A stretch of DNA of 64,000 nucleotides from Ceratodon purpureus (GCA_014871385.1 CM026425.1:8099243-8163242), one strand, 5' to 3'. Counted from the first letter of the stretch, positions 21,986-34,312 are shown. Numbers and translations: made by a program. The notes: a model not told the origin generated them from the letters alone.

Positions 21986-22203
21986 TTACTTTTCCACAGT
22001 GGGATCGGTGATGCGGCCAGTGAAGGACATATTGATCACATTCGTCAATTCTTCCTTGATGACTAACAGAAACGGATGGTCACAGACGAAGTGAATAGGG
22101 TCCTGGAACATAGGAAGGCCTCTTAAAGTGTCAGAGGCGCCTGTAGCTCGGTGCCGTTCTCATCCACCTGTACAAATGTTTTATGATACATGTTGGAGAC
22201 TTT
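21986..22203 (-). pseudogene. Serpin C-terminal fragment, broken
   Basis: Read on the minus strand, 22203 downward gives KVSNMYHKTFVQVDENGTE, which matches the serpin strand leading into the reactive-centre hinge. The frame meets a stop shortly after, at about 22123-22125. In another frame the serpin C-terminus follows (DPIHFVCDHPFLLVIKEEL, then NVINMSFTGRITDPTVEK and a stop at 21986). The hinge and C-terminal strands are therefore both present but separated by a frameshift or stop within the reactive-centre loop. No upstream serpin exons were found before the F-box fragment at 22331, so the gene is truncated. Serpins are protease inhibitors found across plants. Confidence 0.7.
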
Positions 22204-22330
22204 GCATGAAGATGTTTCCAACCTGAACTAATAATTCAAGCAGAGTTATTGCAGTTTGAAGTTTTTCCAAAGTGAAATCACTAGCAAGTCAGGTGGTAGC
22301 GACAACCTGCAAGAAGAGCTGCGAGAAGCA

Positions 22331-22672
22331 GAGCACTGGTTGAGTTGGGTTGGGTTGGGTTGGGTTGGGTTGGGTTGGGTTGGGTTGGGTTGGGTTGGGT
22401 TGGGTTAGGTGGGTGTGGATTGGTTCGGGTTGATTTGGGTTGCAGCGATGGAGCAGCTGCCGAGCGCGCTGCTGCACGTGATTGTGGCCAAGGTGCCGGC
22501 GACCGATTGCGCAAGGTTGGCGTGTGTGGCTCGGACGTGGAAGCAAGTGACCTACCAGGAGAGTCTGGGAGAACTCCGAAATTGCAACCAATTGGAAGGG
22601 AGTGGATAGAACGCAACATCAATAATGTCATAATTTATTCCTAAACCATGCATCCACTGACGGTTTTCTGAA
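22331..22672 (+). pseudogene. F-box gene fragment, copy 2, with expanded TTGGG repeat
   Basis: This is the partner of the fragment at 18224-18516. The coding part (22448-22609, 53 residues) is the same except for one residue near the end, and the 3' flank lacks three bases present in copy 1. The upstream TTGGG tract is expanded to about 12 perfect units (22345-22405), whereas copy 1 has only two or three. The near identity points to recent duplication. The first base beyond the shared right end differs between the copies, which places the boundary near 22672. Confidence 0.6.
22345..22405. repeat. (TTGGG)n microsatellite, about 12 units
   Basis: A perfect pentanucleotide run directly upstream of the second F-box fragment. 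On one strand it is G-rich enough to form G-quadruplex structures. The matching position in copy 1 has only a short, interrupted version. Confidence 0.9.
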
Positions 22673-23384
22673 ACATAAGGACCAAAAGGTCAACCGATAC
22701 GAATCTTATTCATCAACGAGTTCTCTTTCCAGTGATTCTTGAGCGGTGACCACAGTTGGGCATAGCGTGTTCACCCGCGCTCATCACAATTTGTCAAGGA
22801 CCGGAGAAGCATATTGTGTCTATCTTGTCATACTCTTCTTGACACAGACAGGTATCCGTTACAGCATACCTCAAGTTGATGTCCCTTTTTATCAGCTTTC
22901 TCTGCGTTCCGTGTCTACGATATGTGCAGTACATTCAGAATGTGTCCTAAATGGTTAATTAGTGGTAGTAGCTGGTTTAGTTCTCGGCTCTTGGTTGCTT
23001 GCACGATGGACCGGTCCTGGAAGGCTGTGTATTGACTGTTGTTTTGTCACAGCAATTACAGTTTCGGAAGGTATTGGCGATTACATATGTCAGAATGTTT
23101 GGAGAGTTCATTCGTGAGACCAGTATTTGACAGGACCACATTTCGGATATTCGAATTTCAGGGAGATGGAACTAAGTAAGCTTGGGGGGAATGGAAGATG
23201 ATAGAGGTCTCCGGCCTTGTGTTCCTGTGCATGACAAGACAAATGTATAGAACAAAATAAGATCGTCTCAGCACTTTCGAGACCTATAGGATGGTACCGT
23301 GGACAACCTACACACTACTAAATGATGGAGTTGAAATCATTCGTGAACCCAAATAAAATGAAATCATACCAGATCATGCGATTG
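22673..23384. other. Intergenic region, no supported gene
   Basis: Nothing recognised apart from short frames without domain similarity. Confidence 0.5.
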
Positions 23385-23492
23385 GAATTGTCAATCGACA
23401 CCTTGAATAATTACTGAGAATTGTCAATCGACACCTTGAATAATTACTGAGAATTGTCAATCAACACCTTGAATAATTACTGAGAATTGTCA
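23385..23492. repeat. 33-bp tandem repeat, 3.3 copies
   Basis: The unit begins GAATTGTCAATCGACACC and repeats exactly every 33 bases from 23385, 23418, 23451 and 23484 (the last partial). One copy has AATCAACACC in place of AATCGACACC. It lies about 100 bases beyond the 3' end of the minus-strand gene at 23595. Confidence 0.9.
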
Positions 23493-23594
23493 GCATGAAT
23501 AGTACCTAGTCTGAAGGCTACGTTTATGTACAGAGCTCTAAATAGGGTTGAACTTTGTTCACGAGAATGAACATAGTTCTCTGCGGATGAGGCC

Positions 23595-24881
23595 TTACTT
23601 CTGTGCCTCCAGCAACACTGAAAGGTTCTTTTTAGCAGAACCTTGAGGGGTTGGCTTTCCACATCGAGAAGTAGGTGTCATCTGCTCGCTTTGTTTCTTG
23701 GACGAAGTTACGAAGGGACTCCTTAGAAGACTAGTCCGAACAAGTCCAGGACTCTGATCTCGGAGGCGGACTGAGGGTGATCCCGGCAACGTTGACAGCT
23801 GCTTAACACCAGGTCGTTTCACACTGCCAGGATTTTGATAAGATTCTCCATTCAATGAACCATCACATCCCAGGCAAGACTTCATCGGATCACATTGACA
23901 TCCTTTCTTCAGCGCGATCTTCTTCTCTATGTACTGCTTCACAAGCACATCAGACACGCCCAAGCGGTATTCTTCTTTAGTTCCATCCGGCCGCACCCTA
24001 GCTGCTGGAGACCTCAAAAATGTAGCAATTTTCTCAGCTTCTGTTTTAGACCTAGTGGCTCTCGTGGCATCATCTTCACCCCTCGTCCTTTTCTTAATAT
24101 TCGAGCCAACTGCCACGCGCACTTCAGCAGCAGGTGCTTCATTCTGGCTGTTATTGAACAAAGCTCGTGGAGTCATGTTCTCAGAGCAGCTGGTGCCGAA
24201 CGCAACTGATCTCCCTCTGGGTGTCGTACACTGTTTCGACACTTTGGGTGTTTCTTGCGTCCACTGGCCATTCGAATCTCCGAGTACACGCTTGGTCTGT
24301 GAAACGTGGAAGATAATTTGCATGAGGCACAGGGAACATATTAGGCAACTCTATCAAGATACTCATTGAAACCGCAAATATTCTAGTTGATGAAAGAAAT
24401 GAGAAGCTGACCTGATCCTTAGTAACTTCCGGACTTGGGATCGTCTGAAGGGGTTGAAAAGAGGTGGCCTTCGGAATTCGCAGCTTGGAAGCCGCAGGAG
24501 AACTCGATGAACGTGTGCTCTTGGGCGTCGGACATAACCTTTGCCCATTTGAATCAACTGGAATGCAGGGTGGCTGCACCCCACATCATTCAAAGATTAC
24601 TTCCCTCGAAACAAAAATTATTTTTCAAAATCTGAAACCAAGTTGCAGAAAGACGATTCAGGGTGGCATACTCAAAAAAGCTACAAAAATGGCATCGGTT
24701 TACAGTTTCTACACAGTTACTGATTCCTATGTTACCAAGATTTTCAATGGATCCACAGGATAAAAGAACTAACCTGCTTTTGTACCTTCGGGGGACTCTC
24801 GACGGTCACCACCGGTTCAAATGCAGGGTTGGAATATGTGGTGAAGTTCGGAGCGGGTTGGTTCTCCAAACCTGCATTCAT
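23595..24881 (-). CDS. Uncharacterised Ser/Pro-rich protein, three exons
   Basis: Three minus-strand exons join in phase 0: 24774-24881, 24412-24573 and 23595-24296, giving 323 residues from MNAGLENQPAPNFTTYSN. I do not recognise the family. Two short related segments, VDSNGQRLCPTPKST and GDSNGQWTQETPKV, lie near the starts of exons 2 and 3. There are many SP/TP sites (TPRGR, TPRALF, SPAARV, SPFVTSSKK, TPTSRC), basic patches (KKRTRGE) and one Cys-rich stretch (CQCDPMKSCLGC). A conserved-looking core is TRSKTEAEKIATFLRSPAARV, followed by GVSDVLVKQYIEKKIALKKG. The composition suggests a nuclear protein that is phosphorylated by proline-directed kinases, perhaps cell-cycle linked; that is inference. 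The clean in-phase splice sites and absence of stops support a real gene. Confidence 0.7.
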
Positions 24882-25239
24882 GCTAACAGAGCTGGAGAGT
24901 CAGAAAGCTGGATACACAAACTACCAACACAACACGGCAACCACTACCGATAGAAGCCACTATGATCCAGCCACCAAACAAGCGCACTCCCCTACTCCCG
25001 ACAGACACAAGCCTTCTCGTACTCTTCTCATAGAAATCCACACGAATACGATCAAAAACCCAACCCAACATATTTTCCATACACATTCGAACGAAAATCC
25101 CTCTCGTATCTCCGGATTGATCAAACAAACAAAAACAAACCTCGAAACTCCCCGAGAATGTATCCACGTAAATTACGACTCCTCTACAGAAACACCCACT
25201 TGACAAACTAGTTTTGACAAACATCCCCCTGAGTCACCT

Positions 25240-25575
25240 CGAGGCAGTGAGGAGGAGTGTACCAGCCATGGAGGCCCTTGTGGAGGTTGGTGGAGGAACG
25301 GCGGGTGACGACGTCGTCCTTGCAGCTGGTGCCATTCTCGACCATGGTGACGGCGAGGCGCTGCAGCGGGGGTCGGTGGAGCTGGAGGTCGGAGGTGGCT
25401 CTGGCTATGGCGCAGAAGAGAGTCTTGTCTCTGCAACTGCGCCAATCTCTTCTCTTGTCTTGTGGCTTCCATCTCCAACGGTCATATTCACTTCAACTGC
25501 TTTCATCGTCTTTCATCTTCTTCCACTTCTCATTCATCCACACCGTCCCCCCCTCCCAACAGTTGCCACGCAATG
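25240..25575 (-). pseudogene. Inverted relic of RPL31 promoter, 5' UTR and first exon
   Basis: On the minus strand an ATG at 25345 opens MVENGTSCKDDVVTRR, then STNLHKGLHGW, clearly related to the RPL31 first exon at 34313 ([16 protein letters not shown], then [10 protein letters not shown]). Similarity continues upstream into the 5' UTR (CTTCTGCGCCATAGCCAGAG) and promoter, and downstream across the splice donor into the start of the intron (GGCTGGTACACTCC against GGCTGGTAACTCTT). Intron sequence is retained, so this is a DNA-level duplication, not a processed copy. There is no second exon nearby. It is about 9 kb from the intact gene and in inverted orientation. Confidence 0.8.
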
Positions 25576-26156
25576 TTGCATTCGTCCATGTTCATTTCAT
25601 ATAAACTTTTCTTTCCTTAGGTATGGTTTTATTTTTATTATTTTAAATTTAATTTGATTTTTTTAAAGTATTCCGTTTTTATCTTGACTTGTGAGGATGT
25701 TGGAATCTGATACAAATTATGATTAGGGGAGTTTTTGAAGTTGACGTATGATTTATAAGGAGGTTGTTTTTGGTGAAAACTATGGTGAGTTGCTTAGGAA
25801 AAAATATATGGCTCAAAATTGGTTGAAAATAATGAAGTATTTTTAGTGATTATTTTAGAGGATTAAAGAAGTTAGAAAAGAGGAATATATTTTCAAAGTA
25901 TTTAAATATTTTAGGTAGTTTACATTATAATAGAAATATAAAATTTTAAGTTCAATTTTCCTTGATATGAAAAAATTTGGGATTTAAAAGATGAAGTAAA
26001 TTTTTTTTACAAAGTGCATTTTGTGAAAATATACACATAAATGTATAGAAAAAAATATCAAAATATTTTTGCATTGAATAATAGTTTTAGATTCAAATCT
26101 TTTCACTTTAAAGACATGTAAAATTTCAAATAATTATCCAATTCTCAAGATAAAAA

Positions 26157-26192
<36 letters not shown>

Positions 26193-29100
26193 ATTAATGC
26201 ATTCACAATGCACATTGTGGAGATCTATTCAAAAGCAGGTAATAAGAGGATTTTGTTAAAAATGATTAACGAACTTTACAAAAGTTAATATAAATAATCA
26301 TAGACGAAAAAAATATTGCATATTTTGAAAAAACACATTAATCAAATTTCATTTGAATTTTTTCATGGAATTGGCTTGCGACTAATCATTTTTGGACTGC
26401 TTGCAATTCTTTTGAATTCTAACTAATAGTTTACAATTTCCAACTGAGGTGAATTTTGACTAATTGAGCTTGATTTATTAATGTTTTGTAATGAAAGTGA
26501 AGCTAGGGTCCTCGGTCGTTGTAAGATTTGGACATTTTGTAGCGTCTAGAGATTCCTTTACTTATTGGTTTGACAGCCTAACTAGAATCTTGCTAAAGGT
26601 GCCTCAAGCCTTGCATTTATTTTCTTCAGATCAAACTGTGGCCGTCGAAGTGAAAAGTATTGCCCTTACGACTATTGCATCTAACCTCAAGTTTAACTAT
26701 GGAGGCAACATTGGCTTTTTACAGCCTCAGCTTCTTGTGCCCTGTTTCTTCGATCTGCCTCTCCACCGTCAACATGACTCTACTTATACACAAGTTTTGA
26801 TTGTTAGTGTTTATTTAATGAATATTTTTTATTATTACTTCGTTGTTCCTTCTTTATTTATTTTGTAATATGTTTTTATTAATTATTTAATTTTTATTTT
26901 GAATTTGCAATTTTTTGTAAATTATGACTTAACATTCAGAATATTATATATTTTTTATCCTTTGAACTATATACAAGAAAAATGAAAATAAGTACTAACT
27001 CTCTGTCTTCAGCCACTATGTATCAATTTTGCGACCAGTCAAACTTGGCCACTTGATCTCCATCTTCGACATCCATCTTCGACATCCATCTTCGACAGCT
27101 CCTAAAACTTGCAAACGGGAAAATGAAAATGCAGAATGAGATCGCATGCACTAGAAAAAATGGATCGCAGTTACTTCAGGCAATGTATGAAATGCAAATA
27201 ATGATAAGAAATTGGTTGATAAAGTATTCTACATAACTATTACACAGAGAGATTACTGAACAATGTATAATAAGAAGACTATATGGTTTTCGATGCAGTC
27301 GAGGTTCGTTGCATATGTCGATTTTGATCTCCTGATGTGGTTGTTTAATGCCTAAGATATTATCAGATAATCAATTATTTACTTTTCCTCTAGATTTGCA
27401 CGTAGCATTTTCAAGTGTTCTCTTTTGGAATTAATTAACATATAATGCAACAGGAGATTAAAATTGATTAATTAACAAATGATGCAACATGAAGCGACCA
27501 TGATTCACCACCGAGGACTTTGATTATGAGTAGTAGGAGATTGGTATGCAAAGGCATCACAACACATAAATGAATAATAGTCTATAGATTATAGAAATGA
27601 ATATTTTGGAGTAAAACATTTGTATTTGAAGGAAATAAATTATGCTTTATATTTGGTTTAGTCATGTAAACACTCTTCATGTAACATGTATTTTTTTTTG
27701 AAGATTGGAAGCAATGATTTTAAAATGTTCAAACTACGGTGCTAAGAACAAATTGAATATTTCTAAAAACAAGTTCATTTTTTCAGCGTAGAGCATGTTT
27801 AAACTTCATAATGTGATGGACATGGTGATCTTATTACAAATCTTTGAATGAGTAGAATTCGATTGTCAGGATTTTATTCGTTTCTGTTAAGCTTGAAACT
27901 CACTTATATTTCAATTATTTTGTATTTTTCAACACTATACATAAAATGCTCCGTGAAAATGAAGCACGGATGGTATGGAAACTTCGGTGGTCTTTCAAAA
28001 ATTTTGGCTCTCTAATATGAATTTGTGCTACCCAAGCCAAGGGTCTGCCGAATCTCACAGAGAGTACTATGGTGAGAGTAGTTGTCACTCTCCTCATAGC
28101 GGCGGTAATGACAATTACCACTATAAGCAAATTAGTAGTGGAGACATTACCACTAGAAGCAAATTAATCGTAGCACTGGTCACCACCAAAGCCAAGTTAA
28201 TGGTAGTAATCTAAAACCGACTTGAGTTAATTGTAAGATTATCTTAATTTAATATTATTATTAGTTTGTTATATAGATAAAACAAGGATTACTTTTGTAT
28301 GCTTTTGTAGTCTTAATTTCGAAATAAAGGTATTGCATTCACAGTCAAGTTGTTAGGATAATGGAGATAAATGATAACATTTTTGAGGTTCTCAACCACG
28401 ATGATGTTTTATCGAATGATAAAATTTCATTTAATTTTCCGCAACTTTTGGAGAGTCATGTAGTTGAAGAGTATGAAGATGAAGTGAAAAAGAATTGAAG
28501 AACCAAACTTGGGCCCATTTCAATTTTAGAATTCAAAATATTATTTTTTCAAACCAAATTTCGCAAATTACTTTCTATAATGGAGTAAAGAAAAAGTTTT
28601 TCCTTTACCGGACACCATCATTACCTTAGATTCTGATTTTGTTCGTCCAGATGATAGCCCTTTTGAAGTTTGATATAAAGCTAGAATAAAAAAGTAGGCA
28701 TTGTATTGAAAGAATTTTGAAGTACAAATAATTGCAAATGGCGAAGAGTGATTATTCAATACAAGGTTTTTTCACTTTAAAATTCCATATATTGAAGAAT
28801 GGCCATTGATCGTTAAAGTTGCTTAGCCCAGAGAAGAAAATTATTATGCGTATTAGGATACCACTTCATAGATTGGAAATGATGGCTGATAGGTAGATAC
28901 TCAAAAGACGACATTCCAAAGACATTCATTGAAGAAGTGATAAACTCTTGTGGCAGCTGTCACATTGGGAACAACGTCAAGAAATGATGTAAGTCATTAC
29001 TGAGGATTCCTTGATCGGTATTTAATTTTGTTGATTGAATTAGAAGTATTTATGAATAATTTGATGGCACTAGATTCTATGCTCTTAAAACATGTTCACA

Positions 29101-31608
29101 AATATCTAAGAATGACACCTTATCTCTATGAAATAGACATAAACATTTGTCACCGTGGACAAAATTTTTGAAGTAAAACATGTAAAGATGACAGCGATGA
29201 CGATAGATTGCGCTAATGTTGTACATCAAAATACGCGGAATGTACATTTTGCATAAGAGTTTTATATCCGGTTGAAAAGAGTCAGGATGAATTGATGGAT
29301 ATTAATTTTGGTAGTGGAAAGAAGTATTCGTGGAAGCAAATTGACGCTTATAAAAAAATAAGGAAATATTTAAAATATAAAAAATGGAGAAAAAGACACT
29401 TAGAGAAGGCCCAAGGTGATAGTGGTAGTGAAAATTCAGTAGCTTACCCTTCTACATAAGAACTTGTTGATTGGCATAAACATGGAGAGTCTTTGGACCG
29501 AGATTCGGAAGATGAAAAGGTACATGGAGAAGAAAAGGTATATGGAGAAGAAGATAATGTAACATTTGTCATGCGGCATTTAGAGTCAGAAAACGTGCAT
29601 GAGATGTACAGGAGGTTGACAACTTTCATGATGGGTTAAAATAAAGTGCACATATGTAGAATAGAACAAATATAAGTTGGGGTCTAATACAAATAGTTGT
29701 TTCTTAGACATTTATTAAAGTACACTAGATAATTGTGCTAAAATGTTGAGAAATTTAAATAACATCCAGTTTACTTTTGTTCATTCTAAAAAGTGCATAA
29801 AAGTCTTATGCCAAAAAGCCCCGTTGCATGAACAAAGAACATTTCGTTTCTTTTTGGATCTAAAGAAAGCGTCAAACTTATCATATAAGCTCAAATTACA
29901 AGAAATGTGCGGTAAAGATGACTATAATAAAATAAAAGAATTGATTCAAAGATAGATTAAAAATATACATATTTTATGAAATATATTATCAGTTGAATCA
30001 CAATCGTGACAAGTGGCTGTTTCTAATGGTATGACAAATGGAAGATATACACAAAGAGCAAAGGCTATAATGGATAATTTGGCATAGGTGATAGATTCCA
30101 CATTTAAGACATATTAATGAAACATTTCATTTTTGCTGGTGTATGCCCAAATTCAAGTGGTTTAGTTATATTCATTTTTGTCATATTATGTAATGAGAAC
30201 AATGAAAGTAGCCAAGTGGGTATGGTGCTGTGGCTTGTTATTATTGAAGTTTCAACCTTAACCACTTTCCTCCAGGTTTCAACCATTTCCTCATTCTTTA
30301 TCTCAAGCTCATTAGCGAGCCCTCATTTCTTGCCTCATGTCCCATGCCACCCATGCTTCATTGCTACGCCACATTCCGTCCAGATTAACTAGGACCAAGA
30401 TCTGGTGATTGACTGCACAAGTTGTGCTCTTTGATGCCTTTTATAGCTAGATCAGTTTGTGAGCCGCCACCCCGTGCGGGACGGTCTAGATAAACCGATA
30501 GAGATCCACAACCAAAAGTGTGACAGAGGCGATTAGGGCCGCGCTGGGGGACAGCTGTGTCTTATTACTCACGACAAGCCAGGTTGGCAATTCTTGGAAT
30601 GCAGAACAGGTCGACGGGAAGACTTCATGTTACGCATGGGGATATGAAACCCAGAGCAAGGTCAATTCATTATTATACATTATAACCTTCGAGAGTCGTG
30701 AGCGTTACCGGCGTTGGGTAGGGTGCCACGGCAGGGTGCCACGGCAGGGTGAACGAATGGATGTGAAACCCAAACGGTACATGCTTCGAAGAGTGTTTAA
30801 CATTCTGGACGTTACGAGGACCAGGATCATGTAATGTGTAACGTTACATTAAGGAAGACCAAGAGATATCTATTCTCTTAACGGTTACGTACCTAGGTAC
30901 TCTTATATATACTCTATCAATGTAATAACAATTTCATGGAGTTCATCGAGCGGCACATGTACACAGACTTTTTTCTGATCCCGTTTTGGTATGTTTAGAT
31001 ATAGGGCTGGGATAAAGGTAATGAGTTGAGTTGGTCTATGGATCTCTTTGTTGATACTTCCGATTGGTATTTATTTCTGTAATCATGTATGTCTGTACAC
31101 TATGGAACAATGAATCTCTCTTGGCACATTGTGATGGTAATGGAGTTTTGTTTTAATTTATTTGGGTGATTGGGTTTCTGGGCACTTCATGTTAGTGTTT
31201 ATCATTGGATTTCTATATTGTCTGGTTCTTTAGACAAGACAATGTAGTACAGTACTTAGGGGGATTTCCATGTTTCACATTCACAAAATTAGACAGATAT
31301 ATTACCACTTTGGGTAAGTGGGTAGCGAGCTCCTTATTCTGGGAGGATCCAGAGCTGGGGCTTCCTGTTGTGCTGAAGTGATTTATGGTGCCTCATATAA
31401 ACTACTCAACTTGAGTCCCTCTTACCATTGGCTTGTGATTTCAGTCTCAATATATTTTTCATGGAACTATACTTGAAGTTTTTCTCGGAAGTTAGTGTGC
31501 AAAAAAAAAAGTTAACAATTTTAAACACTAACATGTAGTGTTTATCCCTAAGAGAATTCTAAGTAGGGCCCTTGGTTTATTTAATTTAATTCATTTAATT
31601 CTTTTCAG
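25576..31608. other. Gene-poor AT-rich region
   Basis: Very AT-rich, with an A homopolymer of about 30 bases near 26159-26190 and a 13-bp tandem repeat (CATCTTCGACATC) at about 27061-27096. The frames at 26491-26868 and 30520-30834 are longer than expected for this composition but have no recognisable domain. A tract at 28.3-30.0 kb looks like eroded coding sequence and is listed separately. No intact gene is supported. Confidence 0.5.
28360..29960 (+). pseudogene. Degenerate coding-like tract, origin unknown
   Basis: Successive plus-strand frames keep protein-like composition over short stretches but are interrupted by many stops and frame changes. Examples are INDNIFEVLNHDDVLSND near 28360, MALDSMLLKHVHKYLRMTP near 29063, ELMDINFGSGKKYSWKQIDA near 29290 and a 70-codon frame at 29743-29955. 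I do not recognise any family. It may be the remains of a mobile element or a captured foreign sequence. Confidence 0.3.
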
Positions 31609-31613
31609 ACTTA

Positions 31614-32059
31614 ATGGAGGAGGAAGGACTGATGGAGGAAGAACAATATACCGTGAAAGTGCGTGGTCACAACAATGAGGTTGATCATGTTCCTCCTGAA
31701 GGTATTGTGTGTACAATTCTCTCGTGTTTTAAATATATATATTTATTGCTTACCAATTTCCCTACACAATACTAAGCACTAAAGGTATAGATGTGGCTAA
31801 GTAGGTTTTCTTTTAGTATATATGATGTTTGGTATATAAAATATATTGTGTATTGGTTTTGATTGTGTATTGTTTATTAGATATGGATGTGGGAAATGAT
31901 TTCGAGCTTGATACTGGCATAGATTCCGATGATTTGTACAACAATCTTTCTGAAAAACACCAGGAGAAGACAGAGGATATGTTGTACTCGAAATACTTGA
32001 GCAACCCAAATCATGTTCATCTCGTAAACTCTTCATGGAAAAAATTACCTTCTTGCTAG
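31614..32059 (+). CDS. Small hypothetical acidic protein, two exons
   Basis: An ATG at 31614 opens MEEEGLMEEEQYTVKVRG, ending ...DHVPPE; a GT donor after 31701 and a TTATTAG acceptor before 31881 join it in frame to DMDVGNDFELDTGIDSDDLY and on to a stop at 32059, giving 88 residues. Both parts are strongly acidic, and the splice sites fit, which argues for one gene or gene remnant. No family is recognised. Upstream coding exons are possible, because 31609 is itself preceded by a good acceptor (CTTTTCAG). Expression is unproven. Confidence 0.3.
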
Positions 32060-34312
32060 TCCCCGATTTCGAGGTTGATTACTTATGAGGAAAGGATTGA
32101 CATGAATAGATGAATTATTATTTTGTATGTGTTATTATTCTAGATGTGATGTAATTAAGAAGCTTTAAGCATGGTATAGTGTGCTTAAAAGCCATGTGAA
32201 GAACGTTTACTTCTATTTCCTAAAACTTGTCTAAACTGTTATTTCAAAAATAGTTTAAAAAAATCACGTCTTCCTAAAATTACTTATAGTGTTTAATTAA
32301 GTGATTGTCCTCAGCGTTATTGGAAGAATATATATTAATAGATAAAAGTGGAAAATTGAGATGACAAAAGAAAACTAAATTCCATTGGAGAGAAGAAGAA
32401 TTTCATCACATGAGTTATTTTTGTATTACGTAAATGAAAATTTTGTACTGAATAATTAGGGGAAATGATGGAATAGGCATTCTATTTAAAAAAAATAGCA
32501 AAGGATCTTCAAAAAAAGTTAATATGATGCATACGGATGGTTGCCCATGGATACATATATGTTTGTAGGTTGATTTGAAGGTAATATTTTTTTTACTAAT
32601 TTTGTTATATATTTTTTATCTTTATTATCGTTGTTTATTTCTTTGAATATTGTGAAATCATTATAATTTATTTTTGTCGAGTTGGCAATTTTAGTTTTTT
32701 TTTTTTTAATAAGTTAATCATTAGAAACATCAACTTTGCTATTTTATAGAGAGAAATCAGCATCGATGTTGTAAGCAGTTTTAATCAAGATTTTTTCAAC
32801 AAGTTATTGTGCACTTAAAAGTAATGTGGAAGAAATAAGACATGTCAATTAACGTTGCAAGAGTTGATAATAAACCATTCAGGACAATGTGTGTTACAAT
32901 AAATTATTCTTATATTTGACACATTGATGAACATAACAATAATATAGGATTTTTTAATCTAAATTGGAACCTTTGGTAAGTTTGAGTTTACCCTTCATGT
33001 AAATTTTCATGTAAATTTTCATGATTATTTATTTACTTTAGTTTATTTCAAAGTATAAATAATATTTATAATTACAAAAAATAGGGATTTTTTTGGTAGT
33101 AAAGTCAAATTAAAATTTCTTGATTTCTTTATTTTTATTTCCAAAATTAGTGATGTTCTTCTATTAAAATGTAGAGACTTGTACCATTATGCAAAGACAC
33201 TAGGTTCAAAAGGACAATATTTCAAAATTCTTTTTAAGACAAAATTAGCTCAAGCTGTTTTTAATAGATTGACCAAGAGTAATCAAACATGTTCTTCTCT
33301 GAAAACCTAAAATTCTCCTTTACACTAAAAACTTTCTTTACACACAAAGAATTCATGGTGAAGAGTTTTATGGTCGCAGCTAATATGTTTAGTGTGCTTT
33401 AGTTTCAATTTTTTTTGGTATTCATGTGATTAAAATTTTACTTTGAAAACTGTCTTTCTTATAGCTGTTGCATATGCAATAAAAAATGCACCAGGATGAA
33501 TATTTTTGTCTTTATCATCATTTTCCTCCGTATCCTTGTTTCTCTCATTTCAGTTTTCCATCTCTCCTATTGTGTCTCTAGGAGCTCGTGTGCATATTTG
33601 CACAACACTTTATCTTTGGTGCATTTATAGTTTCTTCACCTAGTTCAATCTTTTCCTTGAGGATTGCGCTTTGTTTGACTCTTGCCACATCCAATCCAAG
33701 CACGTTCTGAAGTATTTGAAAGAGATTGTGTAATGTAGTTCAAAACAAGAATGATTTGATATAAGGTAAAAGATTCAAATGGACCCAAAAATTTTATGTT
33801 AAAATTCATGAGGCTAAGAGAAAAAAATCCTACATTTTTAATAAGGAAAAGTAACTCCAATCTTCAAAAAAATCTACATAAATTCATTTATTCCACTTTT
33901 AGATCCAAGTCCACCAGACAAAGGAATAAAAGGATATAACTACTTCCCCTTATGATAGTAAACACTTCACTAATTATTCAACAAAGATTTATATACCTAT
34001 GAATTTTAAAGTGCAATTTTGTAGAACAAAATCAGAAAAAAGAAGGGGAGTGACAGGCAAGCTGGCTCCGGGCAGCGGCCGAGGGGCAGTGCGGATGAAT
34101 GAGAAGGGGTAGGGGGGGATGAAAGCAGTTGGGAGGGAGAGTTGGGGGGCGATGCGATGGGGATCGACGGCGGAAGCGGGGCGGGGGAGGTAGAAGGGCG
34201 CTGTGGCAATGCAGACTCGCTCTTTTGCGCCATAGCCAGAGCCCTCCACCGAGCTCCAGCTGCACCCCCGCCGGACCACGCTCCTCCCCCGCACCACCAC
34301 CCCACCGCCACC
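32060..34312. other. AT-rich intergenic region and RPL31 promoter
   Basis: No gene is seen in 32.1-34.0 kb. From about 34070 the sequence becomes GC-rich; this is the RPL31 promoter and 5' UTR, part of which is duplicated at 25.2-25.6 kb. Confidence 0.5.

Noticed and set aside
22345..22405. Interstitial telomere repeat
   Set aside because: The unit is TTGGG, not the plant telomere unit TTTAGGG.
24435..24763. Plus-strand frames across the three-exon minus-strand gene
   Set aside because: They overlap supported exons and show no domain similarity or splice structure.
30520..30960. Possible solo LTR or small gene in a GC-richer island
   Set aside because: There is a 12-base palindrome TGTAACGTTACA and a TATATATA box, but no paired LTR, target duplication or recognisable protein could be found.
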